Made by a program: the position numbers and the translations under genes. The notes beneath the pieces were generated by a model, which saw only the letters and a list, made by a program, of their open reading frames with translations, was not told the DNA's origin and made no database searches. This document shows, piece after piece, positions 17,641-37,371 of a DNA stretch of 64,000 nt. Each line of letters begins with the position of its first letter. The stretch's first letter is position 1. Origin of the DNA: Podocnemis expansa (taxonomy: Eukaryota > Chordata > Testudines > Podocnemididae); contig ML682121.1 in assembly GCA_007922195.1 (NCBI GenBank), forward strand, positions 1,947,382 through 2,011,381, in the 5' to 3' direction.

Positions 17641-19211
17641 GGTAAACAATACCAAGCATTGTGCTCCTGTCTAACACGTGGGATAATTAAATAGGATTTA
17701 TAGTCCTGGGGAGGTTGCGAAGGACCTACTGCAACTGATGTAGGCTTGTGCGCCTCCTGGTTTTGTAGGGGTGGGAAAGGATGGCAGCCAGAGAGGGAGT
17801 TGGTAGGCGAGTTTTGGTACTGTTTTGTTTTTTCCCGTCTTTTTTCCAACCTTTTTTTTTTAAACTTGTAGCATAAGTGAAGGAGGTGGATGCAGCTGCA
17901 GCCAGGCTCTTGCTGAACCCTGGACCTTGCCGATGGGAGGAGGAAGGGGTGGAACTAAGAGTGGCTACTGGTCTTTGGTTGGCTCCTTAGGCCAGCCCCC
18001 AGGAGGAAGGAGTGGAGTGCTGCACTCCCTCTCCCAGCTCCAGGGGTCCTTGTCTGCATTCCTTAGTGTGTCTTCAAGAAATTCTTTGCAACTGTGTGTG
18101 TGTTTGGGGTGCTGAGAGACACGCAGCATGCACACTTTGTGCACCACTGGCAGTGTTTTGGCACTGCTCCAGCTTCAGCTTCCCCTCCCAGCCCTCAGGT
18201 CCAGCTGGACATGGGACAGAGGGAGGGGGAGCTGAGAGACAGGTGGAAGTGGAACAGAAGCGGTGTTCTGGCCCATTGTGGCTGCTTTGCTCTGCTTGGC
18301 TCCCAGCTTCAGTCAAATCAATCAGATACATACACATAACTTTTTAAGTCCATATATAGCAGGTTCTCAGCTAAACTGTGGAATATGCAGGCTTCTACAA
18401 TCCCTCTGGTTCACGTCCAGTACCTGGATACATCTCAGACTTTTGTCTCACAGCCTCAGCTATAGGTTAATTGATCCACAGCAGGAATGAAAATAAGATG
18501 GAGATGGTGCAGTTGCCTTTTACGTCCCTTTGCCACTTAGCTTGTCCCAAACACAACCACACAGGACATGGAAAAGTCTCAGACTCCCCTGTCCCTAATC
18601 ATGTTATTGCATGCCCTGGTGACTCAATATGTAGTCTGTTTCTTTTAGTGGTTTCATTGTACCTGTGAGTTCCCTTGAAGAGCCATTAAGGAGGTTTAGT
18701 GCTGCTGCCATACCATCTGGGGTGTCACCTAAAAATACAGTACAAGTTGAAATACAAATCAATTATACACATTTACAACTTATATAAAACTGATATATGA
18801 ATATCTATGTGCTTATCAATCTCAGTGAATTCTAACATTCCAAATGGTCCCTGACATGATATATGTAGTAACCTTGGGGAGGAAGGAGTTAGCACCATAG
18901 ACAGTGAGCCCTAGAGATATCCCAGTAAAGCTAATAGAAACACTTGGAGTAACAGCAACATCCATGCCTAAGATTGAATCAGTTCTGTAACTAACCAGGT
19001 CTGAGTAGAACAGTAATGTGTACTTAGGTGTGTGCAAGTTTTTTGGGGTTTACTGGGGTTTTTTTTGCATTCCTCTGAGCTGAACACATGTATCCCTTCC
19101 CACTATCATGTAACTACCCAAGTTAAATCCCCAAGAAGCAACTTTGTGTTTCTTAGCGGTTCTTCTTAATTAATTTATCCTTTTAAAATAACTGTTTTTG
19201 GCCACAGGGGC
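17641..19211. other. Unassigned intergenic sequence
   Basis: No gene, RNA or transposon ends recognised. There is a GC-rich patch at 17.9-18.3 kb and a - strand 71-codon frame at 18822-19037 without a convincing family match. Confidence 0.5.
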
Positions 19212-20150
19212 TGTTACCCCAGAGTTTAAACTTTTCAGCTGTTATAGCATTTTTTTTTTTTTTTGCTCATCAGTGGACAATAACACTATTCATTCTGGGA
19301 CAAATTCAATGTGGTCCACTTGCCTAAAAGGGGAAAATCCCTAGTGGAAAATACAGCTACAGCCCGTTGATCAAGAACAGACTTAGAGCAAAAATGTCTT
19401 TGAAAACAAGTCTTAACATTTATTTCTGTTTACAATATTGTGAGATTTAAAAACTGAAAGTATTTATCTTATAAATCAATTACAATTTATCTCAGTGAGC
19501 ATAGCACAAAATGAATTAGATAAAATGCTGCTCTTCCATGTTACAGTGTGTAAAATCACTTAAACCTAACTTTTAACACCCTACAGCATATACTTTAAAG
19601 TTCACAAAAATCCTTAAAACCTATAGCATTCAGCAAAAGATGATCAGTCATTTGTGCAATGGGTGGAGATGAGCCCCTCAGTCACACAACATTCACTCAG
19701 CTTTGACAGACGTATCACAAATGTTCTTTTACTTACAACACATTACACATCCCTCTGAACCTTCAATTTGGGTTCTATTCTGCTCTGTCATAGGCAACTT
19801 GGTTTCACTACTAACCAAATACCTAGGACTGAGTTAGCTAGCTTGCTTAGACTTTCAGTGCACCAACGCCTTACAGATATTGCAAATCAGGTCTGGGCTC
19901 AACATGTTTGGGTCCAGTCCAGAGGTGTGCTGCTTGCTTCCACCTCAGGGTCTGATCTGGTCTGGTCTCACTCACCTGGGTCCCCGCAGCATGCTGTCCT
20001 GACTGCTGACTCTGGCATCTTCTAGTGGCATTAGATGCAGCTGGTGTTGCTAGGCAGACTCCAAGCTCCACAAAGTACTCCAGCAGATGTCTCTTCTCAT
20101 ATATTTGCAGGAGAGTGTGTGGGTCAGAGTGGGGAAACCAAGCAGCAACA
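19212..20150 (-). repeat. 3' LTR of the - strand retroviral relic
   Basis: Complement is homologous to the + strand LTR at 8140-9032 over most of its length and ends CTCTGGGGTAACA, like 14964 and 9032. Confidence 0.6.
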
Positions 20151-20879
20151 TAAGAAAAGGGAGGGAGCATGGGGCAACGTGCTTGAAGGGCAGTTGAGGA
20201 AGGGGTCAGAGGAGAGATGTCCTAGAAGGTCAGAGGGAGAATAGGGATGGAGTGAAATGTTCAAAAATGTCAGGAAAGGGAAGGGCAGGAGGGGGTAGCA
20301 TGCAGAAATGTCCCTGAGGGGAGGGGGACCCTCAAGGAGCAGTTCAGAGTTCAAGGTGGAAGTTTTAAGAATCAATAGAGCTTGCCACAAGGTGCACATA
20401 GGTGTCCTCCTTCAGTCTGACAGAGGCTTCAAATTACTGATCCACTTTTGAAAGCTACATATGTTACACTTATTACTTCCTAAAGTATAACCATTACTTT
20501 GTAACTTAGTTAGCATTTCTATTGCTCCCAAGGATTAACCTGAGGCCCTTGAAAGGGATTTTTCCTATCAGTTTGTCTTCTGCCATTTTCATCCATGAGT
20601 TAAAATAATTTTGGGACAAAAATCCCTGGTTACAATTCCCTTCCTTGCTGGTTTGTAAACTTGTTTACAAATCCAGCATCTTAAAATCAATGTTGACTTC
20701 AGAGTGTTTTTGTCCAGTTTAGATTGAAGGCTCTCCATTGAAAGAGACCAAACCATTTTATCTTTGTTCTGGCACAAAACCTCACTTGTGGTCTATTTCT
20801 TGAGTCTCTCATCCAGTTTGAGATCAAGGCTCTCCTTATAGGGAGACCAAGTTGTCATGTCGTCATACTGGGACAAATT

Positions 20880-22970
20880 CATCATATGTATCTTATTTTA
20901 ATTGAATCTATTGGGAATTACAGTATAATCATTATTTTGGAAAATCAACATAAACTATTAACTTTCCCTTTTATTCATAATACCAATACCACGAGTGTTA
21001 TAGCCAAGGCAATTTATGCTATTAATAATATTGCAACTGGGTGTAACAATGTTTAGATATTTTCTGCCTATGGGGGATAATCTCAAAAACATTCTCCACC
21101 AACTACGCTTAGTGACTGTTTAATCAGCTCCATTACTTGCTCAGTCTGTTTTGCAGAATGATTCACAGTAATTAAGACATTCTATGCTGTTTCTCTTGCC
21201 TTTTCTACTTGTTCCTTTAAATCAGGATGTTCAATTAATTTCTTAATCAAATTGATATTTAATCCTAATGGAACAGGATTATTTGTTCATATGCTTGATG
21301 TCTCAATTTTCCTCATTAACCATTACAGGTAAGGTGTATTTAACATCACACCCTTCTAAAGACGTACCATTACATAAACATTGGTGTTCATAAAGATTAT
21401 GAACATCATCGTATACATAGTTTACTTTGAATGAAGTACACCAACTCCTGATATATATACAAGTTTTTCCAAGAAATGCAATAATTGATTCATTAGTGGA
21501 GCTTGGGTCTAACCAGTAATAACACTCTATTGTATCACTGTTAAGGCAAACATCAGAGGACTAAACAGCGCTATTATTACAGACATATCTGACTTGTTCC
21601 TCATTACAAGCCTCAAATTCTATGGTTCTCCATCTATTATTTTGCTTAATGCTCAAAATTTATAACCAATTGGTTGCACTAAAATGTATTTATCCCCAGT
21701 GTGATTATTAGACATATCTATATAATTTGCACCTTTGAGCTCATAAGTACATATACAACAATTTTATTATTTCATGAATTACAGGTGAAGTTGGTCATTC
21801 TCCATCATCCATGGAAATGTTTCAAATTCAAAAACATGGTTCCACATTGCACTCTTTACCTCTAAGGGTAATATTCCACTCATACCATCTCTGATAACAT
21901 CTTTCACCATATTGCTCATCCATGCTTATGCTTGCAGGCAGGCTAATGCTAAGGATGTTATTTTGTAATAACTCTACTGTGTCTAAAAATTTTAAGTGAT
22001 CTGCTCTTTAAGAGCTTTCCCACTCAGGCAGTAAACTCGCAACTACATGTTGGCTTGAGCTCATTTCTGTTAGTTTTTAGTGGTTGTGTCAAAATTCTTA
22101 ATTGTTAGCCTAACGTGCTCAATTTTTTTACCAATATTTCTACACCTACACTGTTCAGGATCCCCAATCCTGTTCCTGCTCCTTCAAAAGCAGTATGAGT
22201 TACATTTCTTTTCTTTTCATTCCTTGTTACACTTGGGAATAGCTGAGTCTATACCCATCTCCTCCATCCCTGGGGTCTAAGGAGTCAGTGTAGTTTTGAC
22301 ACTGTGGGTTCAGAGAACAGACTGATGTAAGACCTAGTATTACCTTCTTTAATGAGTATATAGAGTCTACTACCAATTGTTTCTTGATCTCTTCTTTAAC
22401 TACATATGGACCAACACCTGTTACTTTTGGTTTTCATACCCAAGTAAAAGCATAGCTAAAATGATTGCTAGAGATCTTCTCATGGTGACGTTTCACAATA
22501 GTAGTTGAACGTCTGTCCTGAGGATCCTGTTGCATTCTTTTTCATTAACAAGGTGGCTATACCAAAATGTATCACTCTGCTACTTACCTTTTAGATATGA
22601 TACTGATTTTTCATTTCATATTTAAATGTCTGTGTACTAACATTTCCTTTCAGATTTTTCAAGGCTGAGTTTACATGTCATTTTATTATATTTATTGTGA
22701 TACCATTGCGTATGTATTCTTTATTCTCCTTATTCCACAATGTAATGTTCCAAGACTCCTTTCCTATACACCTTTGATTTGACTGTGCTACTACGTTTGA
22801 TCTTTCCATAATGGCACATTTTCAATATCCTGGCATTGCTAGTCTACCAGATATTTTACCTTTATTTAAATCATTATCCCATCGGCACATGGAGGGTTTA
22901 GGAGTTAAAAATACTGAGGATGGTTTAATGGTCTTACTTGTTCCTCAGAATCAAATTTTATAGAGGAATG
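20880..22970 (-). pseudogene. Decayed retroviral env-like region, second copy
   Basis: Complement aligns with + 13340-14900, with many stops and indels. No open frame of length. Confidence 0.4.
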
Positions 22971-23189
22971 CCCCTTCTGGCTGCAGACAACCCGACAATC
23001 TGACATCATGGTGCACAAAGACCTGAGTTGGAACAGATATGAGCAACCACTAGAACCACCATAGATTTCCTTAAAGCTCTTATTTGTTCAGGGGCACAAA
23101 CTTGTTCTTTAACACACTCATCTGGTCCTCCTACATTGCCAGATGCATCTGACAAAGTGAGATTTCATCCATGAAAGCTTAAGTGATAA

Positions 23190-23350
23190 ATCAGTCTTTA
23201 AAAACAATAAGAGTCTTGTGGCACCTTAAAGGCTAAGCAATTTCTTCAGGCATGAACTTTTGTGGGCTCCAACAAACTTCATCAGATGCATGAAGTCAAA
23301 ACTACAGTTGAGAGGTAAATACACACATCCTAGGATGAAGGAAGGCAGAT
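23190..23350 (+). mobile_element. tRNA-derived-type SINE fragment
   Basis: Contains CTTGTGGCACCTTAAAGGCTAA, ATGAACTTTTGTGGGCTCC and TTCATCAGATGCATGAAG, the typical SINE core of this window. The 5' head is missing. Confidence 0.6.
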
Positions 23351-23434
23351 AGCAAAGTCAATACAGCAAGGGTAGATGAGGCTCATTCATACCACTTGAT
23401 TAGAAAGTGAGTGTGAACAGGGACAATTACTTTT

Positions 23435-23600
23435 TACAGTGTTCCAAAGGAGTGGCCTTGTTAGTCTAGTTTAGCAAAACAAACAAGGAGTCCTTTGGAC
23501 TTTATAAGACTAACAAATTCATTTATTGCATGAGCTTTCATGGGAGAAAAATCCATAAAAGTGGATTCTTTGACACATCTAAGGGCAATGCAGTGAAAAA
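23435..23600 (+). mobile_element. SINE with head and body
   Basis: Has the head TGGCCTTGTTAGTCTAG, then AACAAGGAGTCC, GACTAACAAATTCATTTATTGC and GAGCTTTCATGGGAG. Confidence 0.65.
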
Positions 23601-24119
23601 CTACGAATAAGACCATCTGTACCAAAAGCTAAACTGAGGCTCTACATAGTCACTTTATAGCAGGAGGAAGAGTAAAAATGCCCTGACTTGGAAATGGACA
23701 CTGGGTCATATAGTGAGGGAATATACCAGATAACCATGGACACACAATATGGGCTGTGTCATTACTGCAAGAGTTGTCTTTTTACATTAGAATAGCAAAG
23801 CAAAGTGACCTTAATGGTAAGGAAAATCCTACTGTAGATGAGGTCTGGCTAAGTGTTAAATTGATATAGCTAGCTGAGGCGATCCTTACCTTCCGTAACT
23901 CAAGCTCATGAACATTTCTGAGAGGAAACACATGCACTCCCATGAGTCATAGGACTGTGACACTTACAGAAAGGAGCATGGTATTCCTCCAAAGGGCTAA
24001 TTCCAAAAGACAAAAGTGGGAAACCACACAGGGAGCAGATGGATCATAGTGAAGCAAAAGTCTTGCTAGCAGAATATTTTCTTTAAAAAGTTGGTCAGCT
24101 GCAGATAAAATTTTTAAAG

Positions 24120-31644
<7,525 letters not shown>

Positions 31645-32984
31645 GGCAAGCCGAGATGAGCTGGAGCAAATCTTGGACATGATTCTGCAGCCTGTGAGGA
31701 TGAAAAGGTATTGTAAGGAATTCTGAGCAGGCTTTAATTAACTTCACATCACAATTCCTCCATGGCCTTTCCTTGCAGACAAATACTGTAGATTCTACAT
31801 ACCGAAAATAGGCTTAGTCACATATTTATTACAGAGACTCAATTTCTCCCCTGTATCTAACTTAATATTTGAACTCCCCCAGTAACAGGGTCTGAACCAA
31901 AGGGTAGAAAAGAGCAGAACCTAAGGAGTCACTTGGAGGGATTCTCTCAGCCCTGGTCCTCAGGGCAGCTCACATGGTTCTTCCTTTTCCTACTTCTCAC
32001 CTTGGTTCACTAGATAGGGAATCTGTCTGGAGATGCTGCCACAGGCGTGCCTGGGCGGGTTCGAGTTCTGGGAGTCTTTCTCCTTCTTTCCTCAACTCTC
32101 TCCTTTCCCTTGTCCCATTCTCTGCCTGGAAGAGGATAATTCGTTTGTTCTCTGTTGTTTGATCAACTCCCGAAATTTATAAACAAGAGGGAACATAAGG
32201 AGAGATACAGTGGGACTGTTTGTGATTATGCAATCTATTTTACGCCCGGCTCCAGCAGTTTCCTTGAGGCCTCTCAGTCACCTGGAGTCTCTGCTCAGAA
32301 AATGTTGGTGTTAGAAGCTAGGGGTGACCTACGGGGCTAGGGCCAGCTGGCAGGGAAAGCACCAGCTTCTTACTTTTAAGTTCATATGTGGGGAGAGGAG
32401 GCTGTGGTGAGTTAGACAAAAAGTGGTGTTACACATATTGCAAGCACACACAGTTGCTGGTTTCAAAACACACACTACGACATCTGTTTCATCTATGATG
32501 CCCTCAAGAGGAAACGAAAACTATAGGTCGAGCAGTCATAGTCTTCGCCTATGACAGCTCCCTGGTGCAACATCATTGACAGAAATTCAGTAGGAAAAAT
32601 CTCAAGCCAAGTATATGAACAATCTAGCTAATAATATTATTAATATTAAGCAAAAAAACCCACATAGGAACTGCGGAAGAAAATTACTCATTATAAAAAT
32701 TAAATTTCTTTATATCGGACAAAGCATTGTATTTTAAAATGAGACACCTGCACGAGCAAAGAAAACAGAGCCACATACACTGCTCTTTAAAGCAAAATAA
32801 ACAACTAATCCAAACACACAATAGGTTTTTCACTAGCAATCAGGCCCTGATTTGCATTCCAGTCAAATCAAAACCCAATCATATACATTCGGTCTCAAAA
32901 TTCAAATATTTTTAAGCTGCTTTTGAGTAAAAGGAAAGGATTCAGTGTGATTGCTGTACACAGATGATTCCCAGCCTTTTTTAT

Positions 32985-33140
32985 ATTTCAAAGGGGCAGC
33001 CATGTTAGCATAGTCCAGCCAAAGAAGCAAGGAGTCCTGTCGGACTTAACGACTAACGTGTTTATTTATCGCATGAGCTTTCATGGGAAAAAATCCCACT
33101 TCATCATGTGCTTTGAAGATGGGGGGTCTTACAGAAAGCC
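32985..33140 (+). mobile_element. SINE in the gene 2 5' region
   Basis: Core GCAGCCATGTTAGCATAGTC, AGCAAGGAGTCCTGTC, GAGCTTTCATGGG. A counterpart at 53265-53410 sits in the same place in gene 3, so it is older than the duplication. Confidence 0.6.
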
Positions 33141-33304
33141 ATTGGGCTCTAAACTAAGGGGTCAGTCAGTTACTAAAAAACACACCAGAAAAAAAAAAAA
33201 ACAAAAACGCGAAGTGAACAAAGCACTGCAATAAACCATGAAAACAGCATTACATGGGTGGCAATAATTAACGCGCCAATAAAAGTAATTGCTAAAACTC
33301 ACAG

Positions 33305-33487
33305 TAGGCCGGCCCTTCCTCTCAGTGCTCTCCAGAGCAACCTCCACTTCTTCCTCCCCTTCCAGGGCCTTGAACAGCTTCTTGCCTAGGACGGAAAAGG
33401 TAACGGGGTGTGAGAGCCACGTCCAACCAGCTGGAGCTACAGCCACTTGCACCATAGCTCAAGGAGCTGCTGTCTGACCCCCACATA
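33305..33487 (-). other. Conserved 5' (probable UTR) module of gene 2
   Basis: Complement starts after ttttggag with TATGTGGGGG, runs through GCAAGTGGCTGTAGCTCC and a tccgtcctag acceptor-like site to GCAAGAAGCTGTTCAAGG. The same module lies 5' of genes 1 and 3 and in two orphan copies. Probably non-coding 5' exon sequence. Confidence 0.5.
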
Positions 33488-33654
33488 CTCCAAAAGTCAC
33501 CCCCTAAGCATCCCCACACGCCAGCTGATCAGTGCCCACCCTAAATCATCCACCCCATGAACCGCAATTAGCCCCCAGCAGCACCTAGCCCTCCATGCCC
33601 CCACCCCACAAAACCTCCCCCCACCAGGACCCAACTCCCTATATGTCTCCAGCC

Positions 33655-33839
33655 ACCCCATAAGGATCCCTCCCACTCACCCCACATACACCCCCAGTCA
33701 TCCCAACAGCACAGCTGCCCCTCCCACTCACCCCACATACACCCCCAGTCATCCCAACACCACAGGGGCCCCTCCCTCTCACCCCACATACACCCCCAGT
33801 CATCCCAACACCACAGGGGCCCCTCCCTCTCACCCCACA
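33655..33839. repeat. C-rich minisatellite, gene 2 promoter side
   Basis: Units of about 55 bp with the theme CACCCCACATACACCCCCAG, TCATCCCAACACCACAGGGG. It runs directly into an assembly gap, so its true length is unknown. Confidence 0.8.
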
Positions 33840-33939
33840 NNNNNNNNNNNNNNNNNNNNNNNNNNNNNNNNNNNNNNNNNNNNNNNNNNNNNNNNNNNNN
33901 NNNNNNNNNNNNNNNNNNNNNNNNNNNNNNNNNNNNNNN
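33840..33939. other. Assembly gap (100 N)
   Basis: A run of 100 N inside the minisatellite. Its round size suggests a gap of unknown length. Confidence 0.95.
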
Positions 33940-33949
33940 CACTCAGCAC

Positions 33950-34330
33950 CTAACAGGGTCCCAGAGTCTGAGCCCCTCCTACTCCCACTACAGCCCAGCC
34001 CCCTACAGCACCTACGTCACGACGGGGCGCTGAGTGGGCCAGTCCACGTGCCGCGCCAGACACCAATGAAACGCCCCCTCCCAGACCCGCGCGCCTAGCA
34101 ACAATTTTTCCGTAGTGCGCATGCTCAGAACAAGCCCGCGCCTCGCCTTCCCTGCCTGACCGGCCGCTCTCTGATTGGCCCAGCTCCGCTCTCCGCAGCC
34201 ATTGGTCCCAGCGGGCACCGCCGCCGCAGCAACAGCCTCGCGATTGGTGGGGCGGGAGTGGAGCATGATGGGAGTTGTAGTCCACAGGCCTGGTGGCTGC
34301 ATGTGGAGGGCTCAGTGCAAGGGGCTGTGG
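33950..34330. promoter_or_regulatory. CpG-rich bidirectional promoter region (gene 2 / dead + partner)
   Basis: Contains a CRE-like TACGTCAC (34013-34020), an NRF1-like TGCGCATGC (34115-34123), three CCAAT boxes read on the - strand (34174, 34201 and 34243), a GGGGCGGG box (34249) and an ACTACAACTCCCATCATGC ZNF143/SBS-like site on - (34263-34281). Gene 2's 5' module lies to the left and a + strand 5' module to the right. Start sites are inferred. Confidence 0.6.
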
Positions 34331-34379
34331 GATGGATGCGGGGCCCTATGGGGAGCTGAGTCCCTATGGGTGTGGGGGG

Positions 34380-34606
34380 GGCGTGGCATGGAGGGCTGGG
34401 TGCTATTTGAGGGTCATGGGGTGGATGATTTAGGGTGGACACACTGAATGGGTGGCACGTGGGGGCGATTTTTGCGGTACGTGGGGTCAAACACCAGCTC
34501 CGTGAATTGTGGTGCAAGTGGCGGCAGCTCCAGGTGGTTGCACACGGCTCTCACACCCCCTTCTCTCCTTGGCACGAAGCTCTACAAGGCCGCGGAAGGT
34601 GAGGAA
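34380..34606 (+). pseudogene. Orphan + strand 5' module opposite gene 2
   Basis: Matches the 5' flank and 5' module of gene 2 in inverted orientation (GCATGGAGGGCTGGGTGCT, then CACCAGCTCC, GTGGTGCAAGTGGCGGCAGC). The acceptor that is ttttgcag in genes 1 and 3 is tttgcgg here. A DIRS-like element cuts it off at 34607. No KRAB exon follows on the + strand. Confidence 0.55.
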
Positions 34607-35336
34607 CAGTGGGTTACTTACCACTAACCGTCCTTCTTCGAGATGGGCTCCTCGGATCCATTCAGTAATAGGTGTCTACGTGCCAGAGCGCCGGATTGGT
34701 CAGAAAAACGTTTGTCCTAGTGTGTCAGGAGAGGACAGGCAGCCCACGCCACCCAGTGGCTATATATATATGCCCGCCTGCCGACCCCTCCCCAGTTCCT
34801 AGGAGTCACCAACTCCAGATGCAGGGATGGAGGGGAGGGTCCTGAATGGATCCGAGCAGCCCACCTTGAAGTAGGACGGTTACGGGTAAGTAACCCACCA
34901 TTCTTCTTCGAGCGCTGCTTGGATGTATTCAGTAATAGGTAACTACTAGCCGCGCTGATGGACGGCATGTGGAGTTGGCTCTTCTGCCTTCCACACAGCA
35001 ACACCCCAGAAGGTATAGGCCCAGCAAGTAAGGTCGTTGCAGGGACTAAGAGACCAGATAGGGCTCTTGCCCTGGCATTGAAGTCCTCAATGTAGGGCCA
35101 ACCCCGAGCAAGGGGTAGGTTCAATCCACCCAAGCCAATTAGCGTACATGGGTCGGACAGACTAAGTCACCTTACACCAGGGATTTGCAACAGCGCAACA
35201 TGACTAACAGGGAGGGAGTCGCGTTCAGTTGCTGTACCTGAGGGTCTAGCTTGAGGTATGAAGGCCAGAAGTTAAATCTTCTAGCCAGAGGACACTTAAG
35301 CATAAACCTTATGCAGAATCCCAGAGCCTTAGGGAT
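34607..35336. mobile_element. DIRS-like or other inverted-repeat element, copy 2
   Basis: Homologous to 15183-15919 over its whole length, including the inverted arms (start GGGTTACTTACCAC) and the CTATATATATATGC box. It inserted into the orphan 5' module. Confidence 0.5.
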
Positions 35337-35439
35337 GAACAGAAAGGGCGTGTGCTGGGCACTGCATCCAACACACAGAGAGCTGGGGAGTCAGATTACT
35401 GAACAGCTAACATGTTGCCATTAGGGTAAGGCCGGAGGG

Positions 35440-35870
35440 TACGGGGAGCAGCACGGCCATCCGTAGTGTAGGGTGAGCAGGGTGGCTGCCTAGGGCCCTG
35501 CACTTTGGGGGGCACCACGGGGCTGTACTGCTGCCCCCCCAATGCTTCAGTGCTGCCAGTCCAGCCACCCCATGTTCTTTGCTCTTGACTCTGTGCCAGC
35601 GCAGAGGGGAAGAGCAGGAGGCAGCATAGAGCTGGTATTGCTGCCTCCCAATCTCTCCCCGCTGCTCTGGCACAGAACCCCGAGCAGCGTGTGTGGTGGT
35701 GGTGGGGGGGGGGGGAGTGATGGACCAGCAGTACTGCACTGGGCCACCTGTTTGGCTGCTTGCACAGTCCCTGGTATTGGGTGGCAGTGCAGGGGTCTAC
35801 TCCTCCACTGGGCCTGCCAGCCACACCCCCCTAAGAATGGCCCTAGGGAGCAGCACTGGCAATCCTACAT
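35440..35870. mobile_element. Possible hAT-like element
   Basis: Roughly inverted ends (CACGGCCATCCGTAGTG and CTAAGAATGGCCCTAGG) surround GC-rich sequence containing GGGCCCTGCACTTTGGGG. No clear target duplication. Confidence 0.35.
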
Positions 35871-36049
35871 AAAAACTCACAAGACAGGCTCAAAATATTG
35901 TGGCATCAAAAAAAATTTTTTTTTTTTTACATTGAACGTTTCTGGTTAGGTTTACTTGCCTTCTGGGTGGTGGGTTTTGTTCTGTGTCTAGGATGGGCTC
36001 CTCTGTAACCTTGATGATGAGAAACTTGCTTGTTGATGTACTGAAAAGG

Positions 36050-36880
36050 GCAGTGTGGACTCAAGGCTAGGTGGATGGGGTGGGCTTCAGCACTCAAGCT
36101 GCAACAGTGACATGAGGATTTTTAGTGTGCTAGCTCACCACCGCCATGGTCCCCAGCTAAGCCGCACCACCAGCATGGCAAGTGTGCCGCTGTGGCCCAC
36201 TACCAGCCACTACACCTGCCCCTGCGGGGGACGAGAGCCGCAGCCAGCATCTGCAACTGGTTGGCTGGCTCGCTGGCGAGCGCAGCCTCACAACCATGGC
36301 CTCCACGAAAGCAGGCCCAGCCCCTGCAGGGGAGGGGAGCAGAGTACAGCCAACTCACCAAGCTAGCAAGTGGCAGCCCTGCAGCCACGGCCACCATGTG
36401 AGCAGGACCACCAGCATGGCAACCCCACACCCAGCCCCTGCAGGGAAGAGCCACAGCTGGCATCTACAACTGGCTCGTCAGTGAGCTGCAGCCCCACAGC
36501 CATGGCCCCCAACAGAGCAGGTTCAGCCCCTGCAGGGTAGGGGAGCAGAGCACAGGTAAGCTACCACCGGCATGCAACCTGCCGGCGAGCACCGCCATCA
36601 CCCCCCCCCGTACAAATGAGCTTGGCTGCCACTGTGCCCAGGTAGCCCTCTGGGCCCCCACCAGCCCCACAAACCCAATATTTTTAACCCCTCACTTAGC
36701 TGGGGCAGCTGCAGAGTGGTCCTTTGCAGCTTTTTCCCACCCTATGCAGCCCACGTGGTTGGGCTGAGCAGGCCAGGACATTTAAAATGGGTCCCTTTCT
36801 TGCAACCCCCCCCCCCGCAATAGTCCATGACCTCCCAGGGGTCCGCAGCCCATAGCTTAGGAACCACTGCTATATACCCT
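36050..36880. mobile_element. GC-rich repeat-bearing element ending in a hAT-like terminus
   Basis: Internal units of about 120-130 bp repeat (CCCAGCCCCTGCAGGG, CTGCAACTGGYTSGCTGG). The right end, read on -, is CAGTGGTTCCTAAGCTATGG, a hAT-type terminus, next to the env-like relic. The left end is not defined. Confidence 0.4.
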
Positions 36881-37371
36881 TGATTTGATTGTGCTACTAC
36901 ATTTGATCCTTCTATAATGGCACATTGCCAATCTCCTGGCATTGCTAGTCCACCAGATATTTTACCCTTATTAAGGGTTAGATAATATTGAGGATGAGTT
37001 TATGATATTCCTTATTCCTCAGAATCAAATTCTATAGAAAATCATGCTGTTTTGGTTTTAACCCACTCAATTGTGGTGTCTGTATCTTGCTTTTCCTTTG
37101 GTTGTGTTGTATTTACTATCTCTGGCCTAGGCATGGGCACTTTTTCACTAGCTATTTTAGTACGTGTTTCTGGCAATAATAGTAAAATTGTGTATAAGTG
37201 CACATTGCCATTGCTTTGTCCAAATTATTTTTTCTACTAATTTTCCTTCTTTTTGGTATTTTTTCATTCACTAGTTGAAGGTTTTGGTAAGACTTCACCT
37301 GGTCCTGTAATGGTTGCTCTACATTCTCCTAAATTATCAAACACAATGCTATACTTATCTGCTCTTTATGC

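Larger units (their letters stand above)
19212..23110 (-). mobile_element. Endogenous retrovirus relic, - strand, 3' of gene 2
   Basis: In transcription order: a gag-like scrap (23110-23040), env-like sequence (22970-20880), then the 3' LTR ending CA at 19212. It is the same family as the + strand relic at 8.1-15.0 kb, with the env-like part matching + 13340-14900. All frames are broken; gag-to-env sequence has been deleted. SINE insertions follow next to it. Confidence 0.6.

Noticed and set aside
18822..19037. A 71-codon - strand frame with faint dUTPase-like flavour
   Set aside because: Resemblance is too weak, no catalytic motif can be named, and it lies outside the LTR boundary.
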